NCBI GenBank assembly: GCA_024235955.1
Contig: JACKLJ010000004.1
Location: forward strand, 243,449-307,448
DNA length: 64,000 bases
Reading direction: 5' to 3'
Source: Burkholderiaceae bacterium
Lineage (GTDB): Bacteria > Pseudomonadota > Gammaproteobacteria > Burkholderiales > Burkholderiaceae_C
Under the pieces are notes generated by a model, which made no database searches, was not told the origin of the DNA, and worked only from the letters and a program-made list of their open reading frames with translations. The stretch's first letter is position 1. The number at the start of each line of letters is the position of its first letter. A program made the position numbers and the translations under genes. Positions 35,534-44,230 of this stretch are shown here, piece after piece.

Positions 35534-36138
35534 TCCTGATCAACCTACTCCCCCACCGCGAGATGGCGCGCCAGCGGGCGCGCCAGGTGTTCAACGTTTC
35601 GCTGGTGCTGGCCTTGCTGGCAGGCGCGCTCATTGCCGGCGCCATCTACCTCTGGTACCAGCAAATGATCACCGACCAGCAGGAGCGCAACGCGTTCCTG
35701 AAATCGGAAATTGCCAAACTGGAAGCGCAGATCAAGGAGGTGGCAAACCTTGAAAGCGAGATTGCCGCCCTCAAGGCGCGGCAGCAGTCTGTGGAAGACT
35801 TGCAGTCGGATCGCAATCTGCCGGTCCATCTGATGAACGAGGCTTCCCGCCAGCTGCCCGATGGCGTGGTGCTCAAGGGTATCAAGCAGGAAAACCAGAA
35901 TGTGATGTTCAGCGGCGCGGCCCAGTCGAACGAGCGGGTGTCCGAATTGCTGCGGAATCTGTCCAGGAACAGCGAATGGCTGACCAAGCCGGAGTTGATC
36001 GAAATCGTCGCGGCGACCATGCCCATTGGCCCCAAAGAGCAGCGGCGCGTCTACAACTTCACCATCCGGGCCCAGTTGGCTCGGGCCAGTGCTGCCGAAG
36101 CGGCTTCGGCGGCGAAAGCAGCCGGCGCCAAGAGCTGA
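35530..36138 (+). CDS. pilN: Type IV pilus assembly protein PilN
   Basis: This 202-residue inner-membrane protein begins at a GTG inside the pilM stop region. The N-terminal INLLPHREMARQRARQ is the PilM-binding peptide. One membrane helix (VSLVLALLAGALIAGAIYLW) and a coiled coil (EIAKLEAQIKEVANLESEIA) precede the periplasmic domain. It pairs with PilO to form the alignment complex of the pilus. Confidence 0.96.
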   Translation: MILINLLPHREMARQRARQVFNVSLVLALLAGALIAGAIYLWYQQMITDQQERNAFLKSEIAKLEAQIKEVANLESEIAALKARQQSVEDLQSDRNLPVHLMNEASRQLPDGVVLKGIKQENQNVMFSGAAQSNERVSELLRNLSRNSEWLTKPELIEIVAATMPIGPKEQRRVYNFTIRAQLARASAAEAASAAKAAGAKS

Positions 36139-36150
36139 GGGCGATCCGAT

Positions 36151-36840
36151 ATGGCCAGCAAGAAATCTTCCAAGCCGGACGTCTCCGAATCGCTGCGTAA
36201 ATTTGGCGCGCAGTTCCAGGGGCTGGATACCCGTGATCCTTCCTCGTGGCCTGCGGTGCCGCGCTATGCCCTGTTCGCTCTACTGGCGGCTGTGGTGGCC
36301 GGAGCGTTGTGGTTCTTCTGGGTACAAAACTACGCAGATGAGCTCGAGGCCGAGCGCAATACCGAAACCACGCTGCGCCAGGACTACACCAAAAAGCTCC
36401 AACAAGCGGTCAGTCTGGAGGAGTTGAAAAAGCAGCGCGAGCAGGTGACTCAGTATGTGACGCTGCTTGAGAAGCAGTTGCCGAGCAAGGCGGAGATGGA
36501 TGCGCTGCTGTCGGATATCAACCAGGCTGGCCTTGGGCGCAGTTTGCAGTTCGAGCTCTTCAGGCCCGGCCAAGTGGCGGTGAAGGAGTACTACGCTGAG
36601 CTGCCGATCGCTTTGAAGGTGACGGGCCGCTATCACGATATCGGCGCGTTTGCGGCAGACATTGCCAACCTGTCCAGGATCGTGACATTGAACAACGTGT
36701 CGGTGTCACCTCAGGGTGGGAAAGACACACGCGGCGACACGCTGGTTTTGGATGCGACCGCAAAGACATTCCGCTACCTTGATCAAGACGAGATCGAGGC
36801 GCAGCGCAAAGCTGCGGCGAAGCCAGGGAAGAAGAAATGA
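36151..36840 (+). CDS. pilO: Type IV pilus assembly protein PilO
   Basis: This 229-residue inner-membrane protein has one helix (YALFALLAAVVAGALWFFWV), a coiled coil and a periplasmic ferredoxin-like domain with KQLPSKAEMDALLSDINQAG and ELPIALKVTGRYHDIGAFAA, both typical of PilO. It forms heterodimers with PilN and links to the lipoprotein PilP, whose gene starts at the PilO stop (ATGA). Confidence 0.96.
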   Translation: MASKKSSKPDVSESLRKFGAQFQGLDTRDPSSWPAVPRYALFALLAAVVAGALWFFWVQNYADELEAERNTETTLRQDYTKKLQQAVSLEELKKQREQVTQYVTLLEKQLPSKAEMDALLSDINQAGLGRSLQFELFRPGQVAVKEYYAELPIALKVTGRYHDIGAFAADIANLSRIVTLNNVSVSPQGGKDTRGDTLVLDATAKTFRYLDQDEIEAQRKAAAKPGKKK

Positions 36841-37385
36841 ATACGTTGATTCGCTTCTTCGCCGCTCCAGCCCTGATCTTGGTAGCACTGGCCGGGTGCG
36901 GGGGCTCTGACGACACGGAGCTTCGCCAATGGATGGATGAGCAGCGCCGCACGGCCGTGCCCAAGGTGAAACCGCTTTCACCACCCAAGCGGTATGTGCC
37001 CCTCGCGTACACCGAGGGGGCGTCTGTCGATCCTTTCAACGCAGATCGACTGACGCAGGCGCTTCGCCGGGACTCCGGGCCGGTCGGTACATCGGCTTCG
37101 CTTGTGGCTCCGGAGTTGAATCGCAGGAAAGAGCCGCTTGAGAGCTACCCGCTGGACGCTATGGCCATGGTGGGTAGTCTGGACCGGGCAGGGTCACGGG
37201 TAGCTTTGGTCAAGGTCGACAACCTGTTGTACCAAGTGCGGCCAGGGGCTTATCTGGGGCAGAACTTTGGCAAGGTGACCAAGATTTCTGAGAATGAAGT
37301 CACGCTGCGGGAAATTGTGCAGGACGCGGCCGGTGAATGGATCGAGCGTGTTGCGACGCTGCAGTTGCAGGAGAACACAAAATGA
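36837..37385 (+). CDS. pilP: Type IV pilus lipoprotein PilP
   Basis: This 182-residue lipoprotein has the lipobox LVALAGC (Cys21) and the family region YPLDAMAMVGSLDRAGSRVA, followed by PGAYLGQNFGKVTKISENEV. PilP connects the inner-membrane PilNO complex to the secretin PilQ. The gene overlaps both neighbours by 4 bp. Confidence 0.96.
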   Translation: MNTLIRFFAAPALILVALAGCGGSDDTELRQWMDEQRRTAVPKVKPLSPPKRYVPLAYTEGASVDPFNADRLTQALRRDSGPVGTSASLVAPELNRRKEPLESYPLDAMAMVGSLDRAGSRVALVKVDNLLYQVRPGAYLGQNFGKVTKISENEVTLREIVQDAAGEWIERVATLQLQENTK

Positions 37386-39541
37386 AGATGTGGTTTCAAC
37401 GGAGTGCGAAGGGGTTTGCGAGCTTTGTGCTCGTGACCTTGGCGATCATCGCGAACGCTCCTGATGCTGTAGCGCAAGGCTTGCCCTCGATCGAGTCGGT
37501 GACAGGGAGCGTGCAAGGTGGCACGGAAGTCGTCCGCATTGACCTATCGCAGCCTTTGACCGCGGTGCCCCAGGGCTTCGTCGTTCAATCGCCTGCACGC
37601 ATTGCGCTCGACTTCCCGGGCGTGGCCAACGGCATGGCTCAGAGCACGGTTCCGGTGAACCAGGGGAACGTCAAAGCCGTCCACATTGTTCAGTCTGGCG
37701 ATCGCACCCGCGTGGTCTTGAATCTGGGACAACCCACTACATACCGCGCGGACATTCAGGGGCGCTCCTTGCTTGTGTCGCTGGATCCGGTCGCTACAGC
37801 TGCGGTGGCAGCTCCTGCCCCGCAGGCTTTCGCGGAGAGCCGCAATTCGGATACCCTCCCGTTGCGCGACATCGATTTTCGGCGCAGTACGGACAACGCG
37901 GGGCGAGTCGTTGTTGATCTTGCGAGCAGCCAAGTGGGCGTCGACATCCGCCCTCAAGGGCAGAGTCTGGTGGTCGAGTTCCTGAAAACCAGTTTGCCGG
38001 AGGGTTTGCGTCGGCGACTGGACGTGAGCGACTTCGGTACGCCGGTCCAAACAATTACCACGATGCAAACGGGTGATCGGGTGCGTATGGTCATCGAGCC
38101 CAAGGGCCTGTGGGAGCACAGCGCCTATCAGAGCGACAACCAGTTGGTGGTTGAAGTTCGTCAGCAAAAGGTCAACCCCAGCAAGCTGACGCAAGGCCCT
38201 GGTTACCGTGGCGAGAAACTTTCGCTGAATTTCCAGAATATTGATGTCCGCTCATTGCTGCAGGTGATTGCTGATTTCACCAATTTCAACATCGTGACCT
38301 CTGATTCGGTTCAAGGTAGTGTCACGCTGCGGTTGAAAGATGTTCCCTGGGATCAAGCGCTGGACATCATTCTGCAAGCCAAGAATCTTGGAATGAAGCG
38401 CAACGGCAATGTACTCCAGATTGCACCCAAGGAGGAGTTGGCAGCAAAAGAAAAGGCGGAGCTTGAGGCGCAAGCCGCGATCCAGAACCTAGAGCCGCTG
38501 CGAACACAGTCCTTCCAGCTGAATTACACCAAGGCTGCTGATATCGCCGCGCAACTCACTACTTCCTCGGGGAGTGGTGGCGGAAGTGCGGGTTCAACCG
38601 CTCGGATCCTCAGTTCAAGAGGTACTGTGATTGCTGAACCGCGCACCAATCAGATCTTTGTTTCCGATATACCCTCAAGATTAGAGCAAGTCCAGGAGAT
38701 GATTGCAAAGCTGGATATTGCCGTGCGGCAGGTGCTAATAGAAGCGCGTATTGTTGAGGCCTCCGATACGTTCGGAAAATCTCTCGGCATTAAGCTGGGA
38801 GGTAGTGACCTTCGCGGCATACGCGGTGGCGATGCGGGTTATAGCATTGGGGGCGGAAATCGCGTTGCTCTTGGCGGGTCTTATAACGCGGTATCCGCTA
38901 CTACGGGGGAGGGATTGTCCACTTTATTGACGAATACATCGTCAACATTTTTGAACTTACCTGCTAGTAGCTTGAGTGGCGCCACACCTGCTAACTTTGC
39001 CATCTCTCTGTTTAGCTCAGCAGCCAATCGCTTTCTGAATCTGGAGATTTCTGCTTTGGAAGCAGATGGGAAGGGCAAGGTTGTTTCCAGTCCTCGCGTC
39101 GTGACTGCCGACCAGACGAAGGCTTTGATCGAACAGGGTACTGAGTATGCGTACCAACAGGCGACGTCCAGCGGTGCGACATCGGTTGCTTTCAGAAAGG
39201 CTGTTCTCAAACTCGAAGTAACCCCGCAGATTACTCCGGAAGGCAATATTATTCTGGATCTTGATGTCAATAAGGACAGCCCTGGGGGAATCGTTGCAGG
39301 CGCGATGTCGATCAACACCAAACGGGTCAAAACCCAGGTTCTCGTGGAGAATGGGGGGACGGTTGTTATTGGCGGTATTTTCGAGCTGACAGAGAACGAC
39401 CAAGTAAACAAAGTGCCGGTCCTGGGTGATATCCCGGTGGTGGGTAACCTTTTCAAGCAGAAGACCAAGACCGCGGACAAGCAGGAGATGCTGGTGTTCA
39501 TCACGCCGAAAGTGATTTCTGACGGCGCTGCAGTCCGATAA
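37382..39541 (+). CDS. pilQ: Type IV pilus secretin PilQ
   Basis: This 719-residue outer-membrane secretin lets the pilus fibre through. After a signal peptide (cleavage near AVA-QGLP) come two AMIN domains (residues about 30-270), an STN/N0-like domain (SLNFQNIDVRSLLQVIADFT), an N1 domain and the secretin core with VLIEARIVEASDTFGKSLGI and VPVLGDIPVVGNLFKQKTK. The second half (from about 38250) is visibly less GC-rich than the neighbouring genes. The aroK gene that usually follows pilQ is absent here. Confidence 0.97.
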   Translation: MKMWFQRSAKGFASFVLVTLAIIANAPDAVAQGLPSIESVTGSVQGGTEVVRIDLSQPLTAVPQGFVVQSPARIALDFPGVANGMAQSTVPVNQGNVKAVHIVQSGDRTRVVLNLGQPTTYRADIQGRSLLVSLDPVATAAVAAPAPQAFAESRNSDTLPLRDIDFRRSTDNAGRVVVDLASSQVGVDIRPQGQSLVVEFLKTSLPEGLRRRLDVSDFGTPVQTITTMQTGDRVRMVIEPKGLWEHSAYQSDNQLVVEVRQQKVNPSKLTQGPGYRGEKLSLNFQNIDVRSLLQVIADFTNFNIVTSDSVQGSVTLRLKDVPWDQALDIILQAKNLGMKRNGNVLQIAPKEELAAKEKAELEAQAAIQNLEPLRTQSFQLNYTKAADIAAQLTTSSGSGGGSAGSTARILSSRGTVIAEPRTNQIFVSDIPSRLEQVQEMIAKLDIAVRQVLIEARIVEASDTFGKSLGIKLGGSDLRGIRGGDAGYSIGGGNRVALGGSYNAVSATTGEGLSTLLTNTSSTFLNLPASSLSGATPANFAISLFSSAANRFLNLEISALEADGKGKVVSSPRVVTADQTKALIEQGTEYAYQQATSSGATSVAFRKAVLKLEVTPQITPEGNIILDLDVNKDSPGGIVAGAMSINTKRVKTQVLVENGGTVVIGGIFELTENDQVNKVPVLGDIPVVGNLFKQKTKTADKQEMLVFITPKVISDGAAVR

Positions 39542-39572
39542 ATCGTTAGTACCTGACAATGTGGAATTGACT

Positions 39573-40721
39573 ATGAAGAAGCTCCTTGCATTTCTGGCGG
39601 CTTGTGCCACATCGCTTCTTGTTTCCTGCGGCGGTGGCGGCGGCTATGCTGGTGATACCGGTACCTCCAATGCTCTTCGCATGACCCCGCTTCTCAGCGG
39701 TGTGACGATTCCGGTCGACTGGTCTGCGGACGTCGCAACGATCAGTCAAGGCGTCAAGCCGTACTATGTGCTTTCCTCCAGCGGTGCAGTCGGGGCTCGT
39801 ATCCTGGACGATGGGACGCTGCGCGTATGGGGCAACGCACCCGGTACTTCCGAGGTATCTGTTCAGGACTCCAGTCTCAGCCAGACCTCGATCACGATGA
39901 CGGTCACCGTCAAAGTGGCGGATCTGGCTTCATCCATTGGCACCACGTTGACGTTGGCACCACGCCAATCGCAGTCTTTCACGATCTATGGTGGTAAGGG
40001 ACCCTATACGGTTACCACCAATAATCCTTCTACGGCTACGGTTTCCGGTAGCGGCGACACCTTCACGATTACGGCGGGTACGGCTGCCGGCACGGCTTCC
40101 ATCCTTGTGACGGACGCTTATGGGTCTACTTTGACAATTCAGGTTACTAACCAGGTTGCTCAAGCTCTTTCGGTTAGTCCCGCAGAACTTACCGGCCTCG
40201 CTGGTACCAATGGTGCAGTGAGCGTTTCTGGCGGTGTCGCTCCGTACACGGTGCTGGCTTCCAATCCATCGATTGCGACCGCCTCCCTCAGTGGAACCGT
40301 AGTCACCGTCGGCTTCGTGGCGGAAGGCGCGGGCACCATCACCGTGACCGACACTACGGGTGCCGTGGTGTCCGTTGCCGTCACGGTGACGGCACCGGCT
40401 GCAGCGCCTGCCTCTTTGTCAGCCGTGCCGCCCACGCAAACGCTGGGCAATCCGCCCGCCAGTCCGGCGTCGGTGACTTACACACTGGTAAACGGTACCG
40501 GACCGTACTATGCAACGATGCCCGCCTCGGCCTTGTCGTTGATATCGATTCCCGCGGGCACTTTCACGGCGACGAGCTTCGCAGTTACCCGCCTCACAGG
40601 GGCTTCTGCATGCGTGGCGACGGACACGACCGTCCCGGTGACCGTTGTAGACGCTGCGAGTGGACAATCGGCCACGGTGAACGTGCTTCTCAAGCGCGAC
40701 GTTACGAGTACTTGCCCTTGA
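39573..40721 (+). CDS. Ig-like repeat lipoprotein downstream of pilQ
   Basis: This 382-residue lipoprotein has the signal MKKLLAFLAACATSLLVSC followed by a glycine-rich anchor. The mature protein has three or more bacterial Ig-like (BIG2-type) modules marked by NNPSTATVSGSGDTFTIT, SNPSIATASLSGTVVTV and a more divergent one ending in TVTAP-rich linkers. A cysteine pair sits near the C-terminus (SACVATD, TSTCP). I do not recognise a named family. It starts 31 bp after pilQ and is followed by a terminator, so it is probably in the pil transcript; a surface or secretin-associated role is an inference. ATG 39573 is preferred over GTG 39561. Confidence 0.75.
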   Translation: MKKLLAFLAACATSLLVSCGGGGGYAGDTGTSNALRMTPLLSGVTIPVDWSADVATISQGVKPYYVLSSSGAVGARILDDGTLRVWGNAPGTSEVSVQDSSLSQTSITMTVTVKVADLASSIGTTLTLAPRQSQSFTIYGGKGPYTVTTNNPSTATVSGSGDTFTITAGTAAGTASILVTDAYGSTLTIQVTNQVAQALSVSPAELTGLAGTNGAVSVSGGVAPYTVLASNPSIATASLSGTVVTVGFVAEGAGTITVTDTTGAVVSVAVTVTAPAAAPASLSAVPPTQTLGNPPASPASVTYTLVNGTGPYYATMPASALSLISIPAGTFTATSFAVTRLTGASACVATDTTVPVTVVDAASGQSATVNVLLKRDVTSTCP

Positions 40722-40748
40722 GCGTCATGTTCCAAGAGAAGTAGTTCG

Positions 40749-40771
40749 ACTGGCCCCTAGGGGCCAGTTTT
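40749..40771 (+). terminator. Rho-independent terminator after the pil operon lipoprotein
   Basis: The perfect palindrome ACTGGCCCCTAGGGGCCAGT (40749-40768) is followed by TTTT. It separates the pil transcript from the formate dehydrogenase promoter that starts 17 bases later. Confidence 0.75.
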
Positions 40772-40787
40772 CATATGCGCCTACGCT

Positions 40788-40816
40788 TTGACGTTTTAAA
40801 CGCGCGGACCTATCCT
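40788..40816 (+). promoter_or_regulatory. Promoter of the periplasmic formate dehydrogenase operon
   Basis: TTGACG (40788-40793), a 17-base spacer and TATCCT (40811-40816) form a good sigma-70 promoter. The -10 element ends six bases before the ATG at 40823, so transcription would start at or next to the start codon and the mRNA would be leaderless. An upstream in-frame ATG at 40775 lies before the promoter. Confidence 0.65.
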
Positions 40817-40822
40817 TCCTCT

Positions 40823-41398
40823 ATGGTCAAGGAAAACTCAGACGTTTGGTCGGTAAGTGTTTTGATGCGGCGCGAGGCGACGCGCGGGCCCATGGCGCGT
40901 TGGCAGCCATGGCGCTGGGTATTGAACGATGTGATCAGCTGCGTCCCGCAGCACGGCGTGAACCCGCACATGCTCTACGACAATGAAAACGGTCAATGCT
41001 GGATCCATCCGAGCCTGCCCGTGGAGTTGTTCCGGGACGATGCTGAGGGCTACATGCTCAACCTGACCACGCCGCAGCCAGCGTGGTTCGTGATGTGGCG
41101 TATGGAAGAGCAGTCAGAGTTGGGTCAGGGGCCTATGCCGGTGCCGCAGGCTGTCAGTCTGAGCTATCACGATGCGGGCAGATGGCTTGATGCTCAAGAA
41201 ACAGTCGAACAGGTGCCGGCGCCACCTGGGGTGGTTCGATGGCTGCGGGCGTTCACTGATGCGCACTACGTACCGGAGCCCAAGCGCCGTCAGAGGCCCC
41301 AGAGCTTTCAGTCATTGCAGGACCGTTTTGGCAACCCGGTGCGGATTTCCGCCGGGGTTGTTGGGCGCCATCACGGCGGATCCGGAGAAGGTGCTTGA
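40823..41398 (+). CDS. DUF3305 domain protein of the formate dehydrogenase operon
   Basis: This 191-residue cytoplasmic protein has the DUF3305 start (WSVSVLMRREATRGPMARWQ, PWRWVLNDVIS) and the middle GYMLNLTTPQPAWFVMWRME. DUF3305 proteins are found almost only beside respiratory formate dehydrogenase genes; their job is unknown but is presumed to be in enzyme maturation. The ATG at 40823 matches the family start and follows the promoter directly. The next gene starts in its stop codon (TTGA). Confidence 0.85.
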   Translation: MVKENSDVWSVSVLMRREATRGPMARWQPWRWVLNDVISCVPQHGVNPHMLYDNENGQCWIHPSLPVELFRDDAEGYMLNLTTPQPAWFVMWRMEEQSELGQGPMPVPQAVSLSYHDAGRWLDAQETVEQVPAPPGVVRWLRAFTDAHYVPEPKRRQRPQSFQSLQDRFGNPVRISAGVVGRHHGGSGEGA

Positions 41399-42165
41399 AT
41401 CAGCCAGATGAGAACGGCTTTTGGGACCGGTGGTCCAGGCGCAAGGCACAAGCGCGTGCGCGAGATGTGCAGGACCAAGTCGAGGTGGAATCGGATGCCT
41501 TTGCTAAAGACTCGGCAACGAACCACCTCGCTGTTCGAGGCAGCGAAGATACCGGCGGCGAGCCCCTGCCATCGCAGGCACCAGCAGTGGGATTTGAGTT
41601 GGCGTCTTCGCCAAGCCAGTGTCCCGCGCCGCGGTTGACCCTGGACGACGTGCGATCCCTTACAACCGATTCTGACTTCACGCCGTTCATGGCGCGCGCG
41701 GTTGCCTCCGATGTTCGCAATGCTGCGATGAAGAGGCTCTTCGCCGATCCGCATTTCAACGTGATGGATGGGCTGGACATCTATATCGACGACTACACCC
41801 AGCCGGATCCGTTGCCTGCCGCGACCTTGCGACGCATGGCCAGCGCCCGGTTCATGAAGCTCGTGGGCGAAGATCCCGATAGGACGGACGCGCGAACCGA
41901 AGGCGTGCCTCAGGAGCCGGAGCGGACCGAAACGCTTGGACCAGGCCATGCAAGCCCAATTGCTCTCGGTCACGATGAGTCGGACCGCGTGGAAGTCCTT
42001 TCGTCAACGACGCCTGCCGACAATATGGCACCATCCGTCGTATGCAAAGATTTGCCTACCCTGGGGCCGTCTGCGGACGGAGTTGCAGACCATGCCGACG
42101 CTGATCTGCGATTGCAACCGGACGATGCCGCTGGACGCGCCAGCCCTTGGCCGAAGCCTGAATGA
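41395..42165 (+). CDS. DUF3306 domain protein of the formate dehydrogenase operon
   Basis: This 256-residue protein begins at TTG with GGAGAAGG just upstream and overlaps the DUF3305 stop. The DUF3306 landmarks are FWDRWSRRKAQAR at the N-terminus and LTLDDVRSLTTDSDFTPFMA, then LFADPHFNVMDGLDIYIDDY. The C-terminal 80 residues are unconserved-looking, and the last 74 bases of the gene overlap the polyferredoxin gene in another frame. Like DUF3305, the family accompanies formate dehydrogenases and has no proven activity. Confidence 0.85.
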   Translation: MNQPDENGFWDRWSRRKAQARARDVQDQVEVESDAFAKDSATNHLAVRGSEDTGGEPLPSQAPAVGFELASSPSQCPAPRLTLDDVRSLTTDSDFTPFMARAVASDVRNAAMKRLFADPHFNVMDGLDIYIDDYTQPDPLPAATLRRMASARFMKLVGEDPDRTDARTEGVPQEPERTETLGPGHASPIALGHDESDRVEVLSSTTPADNMAPSVVCKDLPTLGPSADGVADHADADLRLQPDDAAGRASPWPKPE

Positions 42166-44230
42166 GACGCTGACCCTTCATTCCACGCTTTGTCGAAGAG
42201 AGGTCCCGGCGTTTCAGCGCGCGGTGCAAGCTGAAGAGCCGGTCTTTGTTGCCTGCACGCAGGAGCAACGCCTGTTCTCTGAGGTTGCGGGGCAGACCGA
42301 CGGGGTCCGAGCCCAGGCCGTGCGCTTTGTCAATATCCGTGAAACCGGTGGCTGGAGTCGCGACGCGAAGCAGGCTACACCCAAGATCGCGGCCTTGCTC
42401 GCAGCGGCGCATTTGCCGGAGCCCGAGCCGGTACCGACAGCCAGCTACGCAAGTGGTGGCCAACTCCTGGTGATCGGCAACCTGGATGCAGCAGAACGGG
42501 CTGCAGCGCTGCTGGAGGGGCCATTGCACCCCACGCTGTTTGCCACCGGTCCGGGTAGTGCGGGCGGGGTGCAGGCGCGTCGCTGGCCCGTGCTGGGTGG
42601 GCGACTCTTGTCGATCGAGGGGTGGTTGGGGGCCTTTGACGTGCGTTGGGAGGCCGGCAATCCGATCGATCTCGATCTGTGCACGCGCTGCAATGCGTGC
42701 GTGGCGGTGTGTCCGGAAAATGCCATCGGACTTGACTACCAGGTGAATCTCGCACTTTGCAAGTCCCATCGGGCTTGTGTCCAGGCGTGTCGGGCGGCGG
42801 GCGCTATCAATTTTGATAGGACCGCCGAATTGGGCGCGGAGCGTTTCGACCTGATCCTGGACCTGCGGCCTGCCGACGCCACACCCACATTCCTGCAACA
42901 CGCGCTTCCTCAGGGCTATCTGCGCTGGGACGGCGAAGACCCGGCCGTGCCGCTGCGTCTGCGCGAACTCTTGGGTGAATTCGAGAAGCCTCGCTTCTTC
43001 CAGTACCAGGCTTCGATCTGCGCACACGCTCGCAATGAGACAGTGGGGTGCAGTGCTTGCGTCGATATCTGTTCGGCCGAGGCTATCACCAGCTTGAAAG
43101 GCCGGGGTGAGGTACGAGTGGAGCCGCACCTGTGTGTCGGCTGCGGTGCTTGCACCACGGTGTGCCCGACGGGCGCCATGAGTTACGCCTATCCAAGGCC
43201 GCAGGAGCTGGGACACCAGTGGCGCACGATGCTGCAGACCTATCTGGCTGCTGGTGGCAAGGATCCCGCGCTGCTGCTGCACAACCGACAACGTGGTCTG
43301 GCGCTGGTGGATGAGCTTGGTCGTGCTGCGCAACTCAGGTTGGCGCACGGTGTACCCCATCAGGTCATTCCGGTGGCGCTCTGGCATATGGCCAGTACTG
43401 GCGTCGAGTTGTGGCTGTCCGCCATAGCCTGGGGCGCACGACAAATCGTTGTGCTGGCCACCGAGGACGACGCGCCTCAGTACCTGCAGGCGATTCAGGA
43501 TCAGATGGCTGTGGCGCAGGCCGTGTTGCATGGCCTGGGTTTCAGGGGCACGCATTTTGTGCTTATCCGGCCGAAGAACGCGCTCGACCTGGATGCGGAC
43601 TTGCGACGTCTGGGTGAAACACGCCAACATGGTCCTGCGCAATCTGCGCGTTTTGCCGCACAAGCAGCCAAACGAGCCACGCTGGAAATGGCGCTTGAGC
43701 ACCTGATGGCGAACTCACCGGTTGCAGAAAGCGCGCGCCCACCGGCAATTGCCTTGCCTGCTGACGGGTCTCCGCTGGGCGCGGTGTCCGTCAACACGGG
43801 CACCTGCACCTTGTGCCTGGCGTGTGTGGGAGCCTGCCCGGCGGGCGCACTGCAGGACAATGCGGACGAGCGGCCAGAGCTGCGCTTCATCGAGAAGAAC
43901 TGCGTCCAATGTGGCCTGTGCGCGCAGACCTGCCCGGAGGGCGCCATCAAGCTGGAGCCCCGGCTGCTGCTTTCGCCCGAGCGCAAGCAGCCCAAGGTGT
44001 TGAATGCGGCGCAGCCCTATGTTTGCGTACGCTGTGGCAAGCCCTTCGGCACCCTTCAGGCAATCGAAGCCATGCTCAGCCGTCTTTCCGGGCACGCGAT
44101 GTTTCAGGGAGCTGCGGCGGAGCGCCTGAAGATGTGCGCCGATTGCCGCGTGATCGACATTTACCGCGGCACCAACGAGCTCGGTATCGAAGACGTGCCG
44201 GATGGCAAAAACTTGCGAGGTTTGCGATGA
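42092..44230 (+). CDS. Polyferredoxin / 4Fe-4S protein of the formate dehydrogenase operon
   Basis: This 712-residue cytoplasmic iron-sulfur protein has an N-terminal domain starting PTLICDCNRTMPLD and several [4Fe-4S] motifs: CTRCNACVAVCPENA, CKSHRACVQACRAAG, CSACVDICSAEA, CVGCGACTTVCPTGA, CTLCLACVGACPAGA and CVQCGLCAQTCPEGA, plus a C-terminal CVRCG..CADC pair. Related proteins occur in the Shewanella fdh clusters next to DUF3305/DUF3306 and a chaperone, and probably support enzyme assembly or electron supply. ATG 42092 is chosen from the conserved DCN start; it overlaps the DUF3306 gene. The stop overlaps the next start (ATGA). Confidence 0.88.
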   Translation: MPTLICDCNRTMPLDAPALGRSLNETLTLHSTLCRREVPAFQRAVQAEEPVFVACTQEQRLFSEVAGQTDGVRAQAVRFVNIRETGGWSRDAKQATPKIAALLAAAHLPEPEPVPTASYASGGQLLVIGNLDAAERAAALLEGPLHPTLFATGPGSAGGVQARRWPVLGGRLLSIEGWLGAFDVRWEAGNPIDLDLCTRCNACVAVCPENAIGLDYQVNLALCKSHRACVQACRAAGAINFDRTAELGAERFDLILDLRPADATPTFLQHALPQGYLRWDGEDPAVPLRLRELLGEFEKPRFFQYQASICAHARNETVGCSACVDICSAEAITSLKGRGEVRVEPHLCVGCGACTTVCPTGAMSYAYPRPQELGHQWRTMLQTYLAAGGKDPALLLHNRQRGLALVDELGRAAQLRLAHGVPHQVIPVALWHMASTGVELWLSAIAWGARQIVVLATEDDAPQYLQAIQDQMAVAQAVLHGLGFRGTHFVLIRPKNALDLDADLRRLGETRQHGPAQSARFAAQAAKRATLEMALEHLMANSPVAESARPPAIALPADGSPLGAVSVNTGTCTLCLACVGACPAGALQDNADERPELRFIEKNCVQCGLCAQTCPEGAIKLEPRLLLSPERKQPKVLNAAQPYVCVRCGKPFGTLQAIEAMLSRLSGHAMFQGAAAERLKMCADCRVIDIYRGTNELGIEDVPDGKNLRGLR

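Noticed and set aside
42802..42835. CTATCAATTTTGATAG palindrome in the polyferredoxin gene, at first taken for another SR65 copy
   Set aside because: It lacks the AGCTGCCTGCGCCC core, and the encoded residues fit the ferredoxin motif of the protein.
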